Part shown: piece after piece, positions 21,453 through 33,140 of the stretch | Layout of the letters: each line of letters begins with the position of its first letter | Position numbering within the stretch: position 1 is the first letter of the stretch | NCBI GenBank assembly: GCA_958298945.1 | Contig: OY282606.1 | Location: forward strand, 51,597,920 to 51,661,919 | Length of the DNA stretch: 64,000 nucleotides | Direction of reading: 5' to 3' | Source: Atherix ibis | Lineage: Eukaryota; Arthropoda; Insecta; Diptera; Athericidae | Notes under the pieces: generated by a model | Told to the model about the DNA's origin: nothing | Databases searched by the model: none | The model's input: only the letters and a program-made list of their open reading frames with translations | Position numbers and translations under genes: made by a program

Positions 21453-24000
21453 AATTATCGTCGTGCACCAAAAATTCCCTCTCCATCCTTTTATGGAACG
21501 CAAATGGCTTGAACCCCCATCGACAAGAACTGGACATTCTCCTACATGACAGATGCATTGACGTACTTCGCATCCACGATACAATATTACGAAATATACA
21601 GGACTGATCATCCTGACAATATAAACTAATCCCTGCAATCCACAATTTTTACTATTAAAAGCTCCTTATTAAAGCTTAATGTGAGCATCGGTATAGTGTC
21701 CTCCCAATAAAACCATAACTGGTTCCGACTTTTCATCCTTCTTACACTCACTTGGAGGCTCGTTCCTTGCGGGTGGTGAATACAATGCTAAGCACCCTCA
21801 ATGGGGTTGCCGCGTTGCTAACCCTCGAGGAAAGATTCTTCAAGAAGCTCTATCCCATACATCCAAATCTAACATGGCCCGGCCAACATCTACTTCAAAA
21901 CGACCTGATATCCTCGATTACTTCATTAACACTCCTTTAATTACCATGAATTCTAGTATTAAAAATCTTTCCGATTCAAACTCTGATCATAGTCCGGTTC
22001 TCCTTACTCTTCATTCTAAGCCAATCTTCAAGACTCTTCATTTTAGGCTGATAAATGGCAAAATAGACTGGAACATATTTAGGAACTAATTCGACTAACA
22101 GATTGCCTTGAAACGAACTTTTTAAAAACAACTTCAAAAATAAGAAAGCAATGGCAACGCCTACGAATTCCCAGCTACAAACAAAAGCTTAACCGACTAA
22201 AACGTGAACTAAAAATGGAAAATAGAAAACACTATAATGCACTGAGAGAAAACAGACAAAGAAAAAGAAGACAAAAAATCGCATACTAACAAAATCATCG
22301 AAGAACTAATGTTCCCAATCCCTATGAGTCTTCCTCCTGAAAAATTTTAAGCCCTCGAAAATTCTAAAATCTACTATTCTGCGCCTTCCCAATAAAAAAG
22401 CTTCTGGTTATGATCTAATTACAGCTCCTATTCTGAAGTAAACTTCTGGGAAAGCTTTATTTTTAATTAAATAAATTTTCAATAGTATCCTGCGCACAAC
22501 CTATTTTTCCTTACTCTGGAAATTTTCTGTCTTAAAAATGATTCCTAAACCAAATAAACCCATTAATAGACTCCTTCCTCCTATAGACCTCTTAGCTTTT
22601 TATCAATTCTTGGTAAGATATTGGAAAAAATTCCTATTAAAACGATTCTACCCAATCCTAGTTAATGAAAAAATTATTCCTGATCACCGATCTGCCTTCC
22701 GATCTAAACACTCCACTATTAAGCAATGCCATTGCATTATTGATCATATTGCATACTCTCTTAAAAGGAAAGAGTATTTTGCAGGACTATTTTTAGATAT
22801 CTCCCAAGCTTTCGATCGTGTGTAGCATCCGCGACTCCTCTGGAAACTCAAGACCTTCCTTCCTTCAACCTAGTAACTTATCATAAATTCATATCTCCCC
22901 CATCGACATTTCCGTGTTGCAATTAACTCAGAATCCTCAGGAATATATCATATTCTAGCCGGAGTGCCACAAGGTAGTATCCTTGGTCCCATTTTATATA
23001 TTATTTATACCCATGACATCTCAGCTGATCCTAATACTTTTGTATCATTGCTACTTATGCAGACAATACGGTCATACTTGCTCCCCATACACAAGGGCTT
23101 TTCAAAAAGTATCGCGAATTTTGAATTTCTGCGGGTTACGAGTATTCGATTTTTCATTTTTTTTGTGCTGTTATGTTGGTACTCATGTCTCTCACTTATG
23201 CCGACAAGTTCGGCCACTTTTAATGTTCAGTTAATTTTTGACAACTGCTTTGCTTGCACGTGTTTTTGCTTGTCTTCGATTTTTGCCCATTCCAAAAAAT
23301 GGATCAAAGAATCTGTTTCGGGAACCAGAAAAAGTCACAGGGGGCCAGATCTGGGGAATACGGTAGCTGCGGCATTATTAGCGTGTTGTTTTTGGCAAAA
23401 AAATTGTGATGCATTTTGAACAGACCTCGTACACAACCTTCAATCCTGGTTTAAAAGATGGAGAGTGAAGGTAAATGAACAGAAGAGTGCTCATATTACT
23501 TTCACACTTCGTCAAGGGAAACCTACCCCTTTATACTTTAATAGCAACATGACTCCACAATATGATAAAGTGCATTATTTGGGACTTTACCTGGACAAGA
23601 GGCTAGCATGGAACCCACATACTAGACTAAAAAGAGTTGAAGCCGTTACGTACAACTTTTTAGACTACTGGACTCGAAACTAACAATCAAAAGTAAGCTT
23701 CTAAAAACCAATTTGGACTTATGAAATTGAACTTTGGGGTTCGACGAAACGTTTCAATTCCTATCGCGTCCAGGCCTTACAATCCAAGATCCTACGTAAA
23801 ATTGTTGATGCCCCCTTTTATATTCAGGACCTGTGCATTTCCCGCTATCAAAAATTTCACTCCCGTTTACCCTATCATCACAATCCACTTGTGAGAGAAT
23901 TGCCCTGAACTGCCCTCCCCGGAAACACTCATCGGAGACTTAAGAGACAATGGCTTAGAGATTTTCTAGAGGAATCTTATCATCACATACTCCCACTTCA
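21453..24000 (+). pseudogene. LINE A ORF2 (endonuclease plus reverse transcriptase)
   Basis: The endonuclease starts with LLWNANGLNPHRQELDILLHD. It later has GGEYNAKHPQWG (usually GDYNAKH, so the Asp is Glu) and ends near 22080 with DSNSDHSPVLLTL. The RT has LPNKKASGYDLIT, MIPKPNKPIN, FLDISQAFDRV, PQGSILGPILYIIYTHDI and TYADNTVILA (about 23050-23085), where jockey elements normally have YADD, so the second catalytic Asp is Asn. A deleted mariner follows inside the RT. The thumb then resumes with LQSWFKRWRVKVNEQKSAHITF and YLGLYLDKRLAWNPHTRLK. Many stops and frameshifts are present. Confidence 0.82.
23094..23427 (-). mobile_element. 334-bp deleted mariner (S2) inside LINE A RT
   Basis: Inverted termini: the left reads AGGGCTTTTCAAAAAGTATC and the right reverse complements to AGGTCTGTTCAAAATGCATC, about 70% identical over 28 positions. 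Inside, on the minus strand, is a mariner motif equivalent to [16 protein letters not shown] (complement of CAGATCTGGGGAATACGG), so this is a non-autonomous relic of a DD34D mariner. An insertion of identical length occurs at the same place in LINE B (49180-49513). A clean TA pair is not visible. Confidence 0.78.
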
Positions 24001-24063
24001 CGATGCACACTATTGTAAATTAAAATATTATGTAAATCTGCTTGTTACAATAAAATAAAAATT

Positions 24064-24870
24064 TATATTTAAACTCTGCCACACCATTAATATTGTTTGC
24101 GATTTTGTAATAGGTTTTTGGCTTCAGCAAAATGGAATATAGTTTTTCAAAAGCAAAGAGAAGTGAAACATTTTTCATATATATTAAACCGTTATTTTAG
24201 TAATATTTTTATTATTGTTTTTTTTTTTTAATAATAAGCGTCTGTGCTTTCTAAAGTAATAAAAAATGAAAGCAAAATTTATTTTTAATATGAACTTTTG
24301 AATTTTCAACGAAAAATGACATTTTTAATCCATAAAAGATGAATTCAGAAAACATTTGCTTTGTTTTGCTTTAATTTGCGCCTACAGATATGCAATCGTT
24401 GCTTATTAACGTAAAGCAACGCACCGAACTGTCATTTTTTCGTCGAAACGACTGATTTCATGACGCTGTTGGCTGATCTGTAAGTGCTTCTTCGATGGGA
24501 ACTAAAGCCCCTAACACAATTCCAACTAAAATCGTTGAAAAATTTAGTCCGACTCAACAGCTCACACACAATTGCCACGTGGAAAAAACGTCATCTGATT
24601 AGTTTATTATTTATATTTTAGCGTTAATTCTTATTATGAAATTCAACTAACCAGCCTCATATATAAATTTATTTTGCATTCGATTTTAATTTCAACAATG
24701 CTGCCACATAATCAATTACTGAAATGTGTGTGGCAGTACTACAACGAGGAGGAAAAATTAAAAACAAGACTTAATTCGACGAGTAAATTCTGTAAACTTC
24801 CATTGGATTGGGAAGATTTAAAATTTTTGAAATTAATTACTTTAAGAGCAATTTTAATAGAGAACTTGCT
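24064..24870. other. Interval between LINE A and C1 copy 3
   Basis: About 800 bp with no recognised gene. A frame from the ATG at 24701 to 24880 (MLPHNQLLKCVWQYYNEEEK...) is open for 60 residues and runs to the start of C1 copy 3. I do not recognise it, and it may be chance. The part at 24380-24620 is less AT-rich. Confidence 0.45.
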
Positions 24871-25444
24871 TTTTATATAATTTCGTTTGCTGATGAAGAC
24901 ACAATAAAGGCATTAATTGATTCAAACAGGCGAATAAAAACTCGTAAGATCGCTGAGAGATTAATTTTATCGAACTCGACCGTTCATGATCATTTGAAAC
25001 TGTTAGGTTTAATGGGTTCCTGATCTTCTTACGAAAAGAAATTTGTGCCGTCGCATTGACGTTTGTGATTTGCTTCTTAAACGTCAAGAAAATTATCCAT
25101 TTTTGAGGCGTATCATCACCGGGAACGAAAAATGGGTTGTCTACAAAAATGTTAAGCGCAAAAGATCCTCGAGTAGAAAAGATAAACCTTTGTCGAAAGC
25201 CAATATTCATAAAAAAAAAATTATGCCATCTGTTTTGTGGCATTTCAATGGAATCGTTTATTTTGAGCTTCTATCGAGCAACACAACAATCAATTCTGAG
25301 GTGTACTATCATCAGTTGGACAAATTAAATGATTCACTTAAAGAAAAACGGTCAGAATTGGTCAATAGGAAAGGCATAGTGTTCCAACTACACTCATACA
25401 GTTCGACCACTCGGTAACAGCTTTTGGAGCTTGGATGGGATATA

Positions 25445-26693
25445 CTAGGTGTATAAGCTTAATAATAGATGGCGAAATATACTAGGTGTATCCGCTGTTT
25501 GGTAATAGATGGCGAAAGTGAGCGTATTAAGCTACCATGTGCACGCCATACTTTTTCTTATGAGTTTGACATCTGTCAACATTAATTGTCAGCAATTTCG
25601 TACAATAACGAACATTTTTCTTTTGGTAATCATGCCTAGTTTTGTGCCAGAAAAAGAGCATATGCGGGAAGCTCTGCTTTTCTTCTTCAATTTGAAGAAA
25701 TCGGCTGCCAAAAAACGTGCCGAGATTGGTTTTGTCGGTTCAAAGACGGCAATTTTTACTTGTGGGACAAGAACGTGAAAATCGGCCTAGGAAGTTTGAG
25801 GACCATCAATTGCAGGTTTTTTTGGACGAAGACGATACCCAATCGTAAAAAATGCTCGTGGAGCAATTGGGTGTTACTCAACCAGCTATTGCCATACGTC
25901 TGCGTACCATGGGAAAGATTGAAAAGATCGGAAAATGGATGCCGCATGAATTGAACGATAGGCAGATGGAGCGACGCAAAATACTTGCAAAATTTGGCTC
26001 GCCAGACAAAAAAGAAAATGGTTTCTGCAGTTTTTTTGGACAGGCGATGAAAAGTGGATATATTTCGAGAATCCTAAACTCAAGAAATCGTGTGTTGATC
26101 CCGGCCAACCATCAGCATCTTCCCCAAGATCAAAACGCTTCGGACGGAAAACGATACTGTGCGTTTGGTGGGATCAGCAGGGTATCGTCTACTATGAGAT
26201 GTTAAAAACTGGTGAAACCGTCAATGCCCACTGCTACCACCAACAACTGATAATATTGCACCGTGCTCTGCGTTAATAGGACGGATTATTAAGAAAAACT
26301 TGACAAGCTTATTTCCTTCCACGACAACGCACCATCGCACACGTTAAAAATTGTCCGAAACTAATTGGAGACATTCAACTGGGAGGTACTACCCTACTCC
26401 GCTTATTCACCAGACCTGGCCTCTTCCGACTACCACCTGTTTTCGTCGATGGGCCACACGCTTGCTGAGCAGCACTCCGATTCTTACGAAGACGTCCGAA
26501 AATGGTTTGATGAGTGGTTTGCCTCGAAAGAGAAGGAATTTTTTTAGCGTGGTATCCACAAATTGCCCGACAGATGGAAAAAATGTGTAGCTATCAAAGG
26601 CAAGTACTTTGCATAAATTAGTTTTTACTTTCTATGAAAAAAACATGCGTTTTTTTGACCAAAAAAACAGCGGATTTAAGCTTATACGCCTTG
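25445..26693 (+). mobile_element. M1 mariner, copy b, nested in C1 copy 3
   Basis: A 1249-bp M1 element with TA on each side (25443-25444, 26694-26695), inserted between the GWDIL codons and the PPYSPDL codons of the C1 transposase. The right end is AAACAGCGGATTTAAGCTTA and onward. The left end is abnormal: the first 36 bp are partly duplicated, each copy missing a different part of the terminal repeat. It postdates the C1 insertion. Confidence 0.9.
25632..26620 (+). pseudogene. M1-b transposase, heavily broken
   Basis: The start is the ATG at 25632 (MPSFVPEKEHMREALLFFFNLKKSAA). A deletion then removes most of the ESHRMLMEAYGDSALSETTC region and shifts the frame. LGVTQPAI, WMPHELNDRQMERR and the catalytic region occur in different frames; the first site reads TG(stop)... 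near 26044-26058, with damage from a substituted segment. Unlike copies a, c and d, it keeps the undeleted QQGIVYYEML codons (26170-26200). HDNAPSHT survives in part and SPDLASSDYHLF is intact in 26365-26547. A TAG at 26546-26548 truncates that frame. Confidence 0.82.
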
Positions 26694-26996
26694 TACTGCT
26701 ACACCCACCCTACTTTCCAGACCTAGAACCTTCCGCTTATCATTTGTTCTGGTCTCTACAAAAATTTTAGATGGTAAAACGTTTAATTCAAATGAGGATG
26801 TCAAAAATCACTTGGATCAGTTTTTTGCCAGCAAAGAACAAAAATTTTATGGCCTGCCAGAAAGATGGCAAAGAGTATTGGATCAAACTGGATGAAATTT
26901 AATTGTAAAAAATATTAATTCACTATAAGAAAATCGTCTTTCATTTTTAAATAAATAAAAAAAACGAAATTATTATACATCTTGAACAAACCAATA

Positions 26997-27425
26997 TTTC
27001 TGAAATCTAGCTTGATATGTAGTAGCGGAACAAGCAGTGAGGTAATTTGTAGCACCGCAACCAGCACGGTTGCAAGTAAGAAAACAAGCAGCGGGAAAAA
27101 TAGCGTCGTATGAAGTAGACTTTACGTTAAACAAAACTGAAAACAGTTTTTTATTTTGATTTTAGATAATTTTTAATATTTTTCCAATTTTTTTATATTT
27201 TTTTTGCTCTTTCGACAAATTTTAACCTCCAAATATTTATCATTAAAATTATATAGTAGGGAAAAGACTACGAACTATATAACCAGTATTATTTCTTGAA
27301 ATCTAGCTTGATATGTAGTAGCGGAGCAAGCAGCGACGTAATTTGTAGCACCGCAACCAGCACGGTTGCAAGTAAGAAAATAAGCAGAGGGAAAAATAGC
27401 GTCCTATGAAGTAGACTTTCCGAAC
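26997..27425 (-). repeat. Tandem repeat array 1 (two units, about 296-bp period)
   Basis: Two copies of the same sequence, starting TGAAATCTAGCTTGATATGT at 27001 and at 27297, are the reverse complement of the three-unit array at 55 kb. Each unit has a conserved core of about 130 bp rich in GTAGCA/AGCAAGCAG-like motifs (for example GCACCGCAACCAGCACGGTT) and an AT-rich spacer. The left edge is the end of C1 copy 3. The right edge (27415-27434) turns into CTTTCCGAACAATTCAATA, which looks like another C1 terminus. I do not recognise the family. Confidence 0.85.
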
Positions 27426-27435
27426 AATTCAATAA

Positions 27436-30400
27436 TTCAGCCTCGCTTTCTGGATAAAGCCATCATTACTAACTAACTAGATACGAGTTAAACTAGAAAT
27501 GACGTCAATTTGTTTGAAGAAACTATAAATTTTGTATAAGAAATATCACAAGTCTAACTAAAAATGTTAAAACTTTTGAAAAAGAAGAAACGATAAAAAA
27601 CAAATGAATCTTTTTCAGTTTGTTAATAAATAATTATTTGAAAACCCCATCAGAAAGATAGTTGAAATTTTTTTATTGAAAAGCGAAAATACAAATTTTT
27701 AATGGCCTTCTTTTTAGGAATTCAAAATATTTTGTTTAGGTTGAATAATTAATAATTTCTAGTTGAGTAAACTTTTTATCAATAAAAATCCATCAAGTTT
27801 AAAAATTTTTGAGCAAAAGGAAAATTCTTAAAAATTTCTTCATTGAATAAAATTTTTTAGTGAAATCAAAAATTTTTTAATTATGAAATAAAATTTTTCC
27901 TCTTAAAACTAAAATTTCCTCATGACAATTTTTTTTAGTAAATTCTTTTCGGGTAACCTTTTACTAGCAGTATTTCTGTTAATAAAGTTTTTTAGTAATA
28001 GTTCTTTTTCGAATATTACCAACAGTTAAAAAAAAAATTCATAGTAAATTCTTTCCATAAAAATTCTGTTCCAACAAAATTTTCACTACAATATTTTCTT
28101 TTAGCAAAATATAATTGCAGTCTTTATTTAAACATAAAAATCAAAAAAAACTACAATAAAATTATTTTCAAATTTGTATTTTTTATTAATATTTTGTCAA
28201 TCAAGTATCAAAATAAATTTCCCCCTAAAGAGAACGAGTTAAAGTTTTCGCTACCAATAATACCACCCACTAAATAGCCAAAGGTAATGAACAAATGAAA
28301 ACAATTCCTATTAATAAACGCAATTTTATGATTGCTTAAATAATCGAAATTACTCCAAACAATTCGTTCTTGATGACCTTTTGCCGAAAATCGTTTTTAT
28401 TGGAGTGCATTTAACTGCTCGTTAACCTTTTGCATCGACATTGGGACCGCTACGCTATCACTATCACCACCACTTTTGGCCATCTTGATCGTCACCACTA
28501 TTATTGTCACCCTGTTAATATGTTCGAATTGTCTTTTACGCCTTTTCCTTCTTATGTGATTGATAGAAGCCTCTACTCTCGTGAATACAAAGTATCACAT
28601 TCCAACGTTCAATTACAAATGGATTCTCTGTCGCCTAGTTAACTCATAATAATTTTTTCTATTTATTTTTAGTTTTCGATTATTTCTCCTCCGATCCCTC
28701 CTCTTCACCACCCATTTTTTTTTTTACACTTTCCCTTCTTCACCAAGACCGTATTTTTGGTTCATTCATTCAGTATTGCAGGTTTAAAAAACTTTGATAA
28801 ATTTAGTCTCACATGAAATTTATTAGAAATAATTGGCCAGAAAGTGATAGTATATATTGGAGTGAGAATGATGAAAATAGTAAAAAGATTGGGGAGGGGT
28901 TTGGGAAGTGATTGAACTTAACAGAGCTTCCCGGAGGCCAATTCATGCCCGTGATAGTCTTCAGTTTCTTAGTCGTTTTATATGCGAAGGCAAAATGAAT
29001 ATTTTCGTAGTGCAGGTCAGGAATAAACAAATAGAAGAATTTATTGGTAAAAAATGGGCGACATCATCATAGTTAAGATGGGGATATAGTAAAAGGGGGG
29101 GTTAGTAACCTCGTGCGAGTTTAATCATTAAAATAGCGCTGATATTAAAAATAAAATTTTTGGAGCGTTTAAAGGGGATCTGACCTTGTATGAGTATGCG
29201 TCAAATCAATTCAATTCAATTTTGTATTATTTTTACTAGAAGAATGTATGCGGGAAAGAGGTGGACATTGTAGTAGTTACACCGATGATTAAAAACATAA
29301 AGAAGAGCAGCTGGAACAGTTGCGATAAGCGCGGATATGAGAGAAAAGCAAAGATGACACAAGAAACGAAGATTTTCAAGACCAACATTTTCAAGTCGTC
29401 GGCCTCGGGGCCTCGTCATAGTTACCACTTCTTTTTTTTTTAATTTTTTTTTCTTCTGTCTGTATTAGCATACATTTTTTTTTATCAGTTTTTCTCTATT
29501 TTTTTAATCTCAAAATTTTTTCAACCGTTTTTCTTTTTATACTTTTTTTATGTTTTCCTTTAGTTTTTATTTTTTTTTATCTTATATTTTATGTTGGCTT
29601 ATCATGAAAAGTGGAAATTTGTAGAGAAAAAAAATTGTGTTGTTGGCGGCCCAGGAAACATTGTTGCAAGTTCTAGGAAAGAAGAAAATTCCTTTTATTT
29701 GTGGGTTTTGAGTTAACTTTGAATTCTGCAGTGTTTTTTTTTTTTTTTTTTTTTAATATTGTGGAAGAGTTTCTCAAAACTAAGAAGAATCAAAACGTTT
29801 GAAGAAGGCTCTCATCTCATCAGTGTTCAAGAAATAAATTCAATGTTTTTTTTTTTAGGCCTGTCAACTTAATTTCAAGTCTACAAAATTTGAAAGAGAA
29901 AAACAGTAACTTTTTACGCATTTTCTTTTTAATTTCCTCTTCGAAGATAAGGCAACAATTCTTAAAGTGGGCAACCCAAAGGTGTAAGTCTGACATTTTT
30001 TAAAGCTAATTTTATGCCTGTTGTTTTCTTCATTTACTTTTCTAAATTCCAAAAATCCCATTCTTTGACCTTTGATACTATCATTACTACAATAGATTAG
30101 AATTTTTACTATTCTATTTGCCGCCGTAGACACCATTTTTAATGCTTTTACGATACGTTTGGATTAGCCATAAAAATCGGTTGGGCTTACAAGGATAAAA
30201 AAAAAACAGAAACTGTCACAATAACAAAATTAAATCAAAATTTTGATCGATTTTATTGTAGAAATTTGAGAAAAACAATTAAAGAAATTATGAGGGGAAA
30301 GGGGGGTGGTTTATTTTTAAAATTTTGATTTTCAGACAGATTCCATCGAATATGCGTCTGACATTTTGGAGACTTTAATTTGAAAGTTACGAATTAGTGA

Positions 30401-32090
30401 TAGTAGCGTACGGATTGTAATTTTTGGTATTTATTTAAGATATTTACGTAATGACAATAAAATTTATTCATCAATTTATCTTTGAAAAAAGAGAAGAAAA
30501 AAATAATTTTATTGTAAATTTGAACCCTGTTTAAGAATTTTAGACCAGTTTCAGTTTTACTGAAAATTTTGAATTTTATTATTTAAAAATGAAAAATTGT
30601 TTTTTCTTAGATGCTATTAAACGGTTAAAAATTAGCTATTTGGCTTTTTGGAAGAAAGTTTTCTATGCTCTACTCTTGTGCTTTTCAGGGGAAAGCAACA
30701 TATTTTTTTAAAGTGAATTTACTAAAGAGTGGAGCTCCTAAAAATAGTTAAACAATACTTTTTAGAGGTGGTTAATCTAAAATATTATGAATTGTTAATT
30801 TTTTAGCACCTCTAAAAAGTTATTGTCTCTAATTTCAGACTAAAGCAAAATTTAATAAAAGTGGAGCTACTAAAAATAGCGAGTCTGAATTTCATCCGTA
30901 CTGTTGGCAGTGAAAATTATGATAAAATTTATTGTTAACTAAAATTTGTTGCAAAAAAAAATTAACCAAATAATTTTCTATTAGAAATTATCAACTCTAA
31001 ATAAAATTTAACCGAATCTTCTTATCTTAAATCACAATAACTGAACTAAATTTACTTCAAACACAATAAAAAAAATATCCTTAGAAGCTTTACAAACAAA
31101 CAAAAATAATGAATAACCTACAATTAACAACTTAAATTCTATAAAATATCTCAAATTACAATAAATTTTAAAAAAAATTCAATTTACAATAGAAAACACA
31201 TTGTAAATAATGCCATTACAAATACTTTTCTAATTTCTTCCAAATTTAATTAAAAAAAATATTTGAATAAAACGCAATTTTGTTCAAAAACTTCAAAAAT
31301 CAGTTCTGAAAATATATAAAATTTAAACTTATTGGTCAAATAATAGCAACTAAAATACTAAACAAGAAAAAAAATGGCGGCAAATTTCAGAGAAATTGAT
31401 AAAACCTCTTTGCCGACGCGAATTTTTTCATAAATCCCCCGACTGTTCTTTTTCCAATCTTAGTTTAACAGCTATTAAAAATTTTAAAACTAATTTTTTT
31501 TTTATAGTAAAACAAGAAAATATCTCATTTTAATCACCAAAATATCACAAACAGAAATAAATAAATATTTTCACCAGTATTGTCGTAGGAAAAATTAAAC
31601 AAAATGGAACCGACGGCATGGTCAGTCCTTTTTTCCAGCATTTTCAAACAAAAAATTTTCAAATTCCATCAGATTTCTAAACAATAAGTATGGGCAAAAT
31701 GAATTCAAACAAACTTTTATCCTTTTCCAAATTAATAGTATTTATTTATGCGAATTTGAAAAAAAAATATATTTTTTTTACAATTTATAAGAATTAAAAA
31801 AAAAACTTAACAGAAAAATAATAATTTGCAAAAAAAAAAACTAAAATTTATAATCGAACAAAATCCTTTTCAACTAGGATTTTTCGATGCAAAACGCACT
31901 CCGGGACGACGGAGGAGACCCTTTAATTTGGGGAATATTTGTAATTGTACGAAATTCTGACACTTTACAAACTGTTGGCGATGGAAAATTTTTTCTTTAA
32001 TTTTTTTTGTTTATCGCGAAATATATTTCGACTGTACCACAACACGCTTTAATTCTAAACCACAAAGTGACTTCTTCGTAGACGAATTAT
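27436..32090. other. Long AT-rich interval, no gene seen
   Basis: About 4.65 kb with no transposon ends or gene that I can support. It includes a T21 run at 29734-29754, many shorter T runs between 29420 and 29590, and a purine-rich stretch near 29080-29110. A possible exon-like segment of lower AT content at 28420-28640 has an open frame of 70 residues that I do not recognise. The direct and inverted repeat at 30727-30879 is listed separately. Confidence 0.5.
30727..30879. repeat. Direct repeat pair enclosing an inverted repeat
   Basis: AGTGGAGCTCCTAAAAATAG (30728-30747) recurs with one change at 30860-30879. Between them AACAATACTTTTTAGAGGTG (30751-30770) faces its near-complement CACCTCTAAAAAGTTATTGT (30807-30826), giving about 20-bp arms around a 36-base loop. 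The unit is not related to the mariners in the window. Confidence 0.7.
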
Positions 32091-33140
32091 TTTTGAAAAT
32101 GTCTGAAAGTATAAAAATCTGGGGAAAAAAACTAAAAAAAAATATTACCGAAAATAATTTTTGGCGTTTCTCAATATTGTTGTTGTATTGTTATTATTAT
32201 AATTTTTTTAAGTTTCGTTCTGTCCGCATTTTTTTTTCCTGTGTATTTCCTAGGTTATTTGGTAAAATTTGTGGTTGCAAAGAGAGAAAATCTAAAACTA
32301 GAGAGAATAAAACAAAACTGTTTGATAATTATTCTCACTTTACGGAATGGCAAAGTTTATTCAGCGACTTGCATAGGGAAAAAGTATCAGCGAAATGAGA
32401 GAGAAGAGAGCGCTGACAATCTCTTACGCCCAGCCATCGCTTACACTACGCTATGGCCGTCGTCTCACCCCTAACATTTTACCAAAAAAAAAAATGAGAA
32501 AATTTCCTGTCGCTTATGCACGCATTCATTTGCGATAATATCTCACACTCGCTCAGCATAGTATACTCGTACTCCTTTGTTCTCTTACTCGTACGATAAA
32601 CTTGCCAGCGACAATGGCCCCAAGCAAGAAAAAAACTTACATCAAATCCGAATCCCATATGGAAATTCCGATGCGGAACAGAGATAGGAATATAGGGACA
32701 CTGACTTCGAAATCGATTTCTCGAAACACAATCGGTCTGAGCGAGAAGTGTGTGCTTTGGAAATTACGCCCAATTGCATTCGAGGATTAAATCCACAATT
32801 CGGCCATCATTAAAATAACGGCCTTCTCTGTTGTGCACACCGTCTTATTTGCCCGTAACAGAGATGAATATATGTCTATATTGCTTAGTGTATTTTCATG
32901 ACCAGCATTCGATTGGCATATTATTACCTATTTTCTTATTTTGCTCTGCTCTTCTATTCAGGTTCAACGCTGTCGGTTCTCTTCTTGCAACTACCAGAAC
33001 ACCCGCGCTCAGTACTTTATCTAAAATATTGACAATCGTATGGGAATGTAAGCTATATAGAGAGTGTACGTTGCGTTGCGTTCGTTTCCGATGGTAGATA
33101 AAGTTTTCATGCTTGTTCAGCGTACATAATTTTGTCAATT
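32091..33140. other. Less AT-rich interval with GAGA-like and TATA-like motifs
   Basis: The composition is more balanced than around it. A GAGAGAAGAGAG run at about 32389-32410 and a CTATATAGAG at about 33053-33062 followed by GTTGCGTTGCGTTCG are the kind of motif seen at insect promoters, but no gene follows that I can recognise. An open frame at 32602-32790 (PATMAPSKKKTYIKSESH...) is unidentified. It could be promoter or 5' exon sequence of a host gene; this is speculation. Confidence 0.3.

Larger units (their letters stand above)
18542..24063 (+). mobile_element. Jockey-clade LINE A, hit by several mariners
   Basis: Non-LTR retrotransposon reading rightwards: a gag-like ORF1 with a zinc-knuckle segment, an ORF2 with an apurinic endonuclease and reverse transcriptase, and an A-rich tail (ACAATAAAATAAAAA near 24050-24063). 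It is interrupted by mariners at 18788-20010 and 20159-21330 and by a 334-bp deleted mariner at 23094-23427. The I1-a mariner abuts its visible 5' end. Without the insertions about 2.8 kb of LINE remains. It lacks a recognisable 5' end, and about 170 bp of the linker that LINE B retains is absent near 22280. Confidence 0.85.
24892..26895 (+). pseudogene. C1 copy 3 transposase, in two pieces
   Basis: The first piece (24892-25442) has a helix-turn-helix part reading DTIKALIDSNRRIKTRKIAE and LSNSTVHDHLKLLGL. A frame change precedes RRIDVCDLLLKR and the first Asp region reads TGNEKWVVYKNVK, so the first catalytic Asp is Asn. The second Asp region is damaged (GIVFQ followed by LHSYSSTTR, lacking QDNAKPH). 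The second piece (26696-26895) reads PPYFPDLEPSAYHLFWSLQK, where the last Asp of SPDLAPSD is Ala, then FNSNEDVKNHLDQFFASKEQKFY. All three catalytic positions are therefore altered. Confidence 0.82.
24871..26994 (+). mobile_element. C1 mariner copy 3, split by M1-b
   Basis: A C1 copy in plus orientation. Its left terminus is mostly lost; only AATTTCGTT and the following GATGAAGACACAATAAAGGC resemble the C1 5' end. The body continues to 25442, is split by the M1-b mariner, and resumes at 26696 with the SPDL and C-terminal region. The right terminus (ACGAAATTATT...GAACAAACCAA) is degenerate and ends at 26994 beside TA at 26995-26996. The sequence just after is a tandem repeat unit also joined to C1 copy 5. 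Confidence 0.8.

Noticed and set aside
24701..24880. 60-residue frame (MLPHNQLLKCVWQYYNEEEK...) upstream of C1 copy 3.
   Set aside because: Not recognised, and it overlaps the degraded C1 end; not enough to call a gene.
32602..32790. Open frame in the less AT-rich interval as a host exon.
   Set aside because: No recognisable domain and no splice pattern that I could defend; left as a note in the interval entry.
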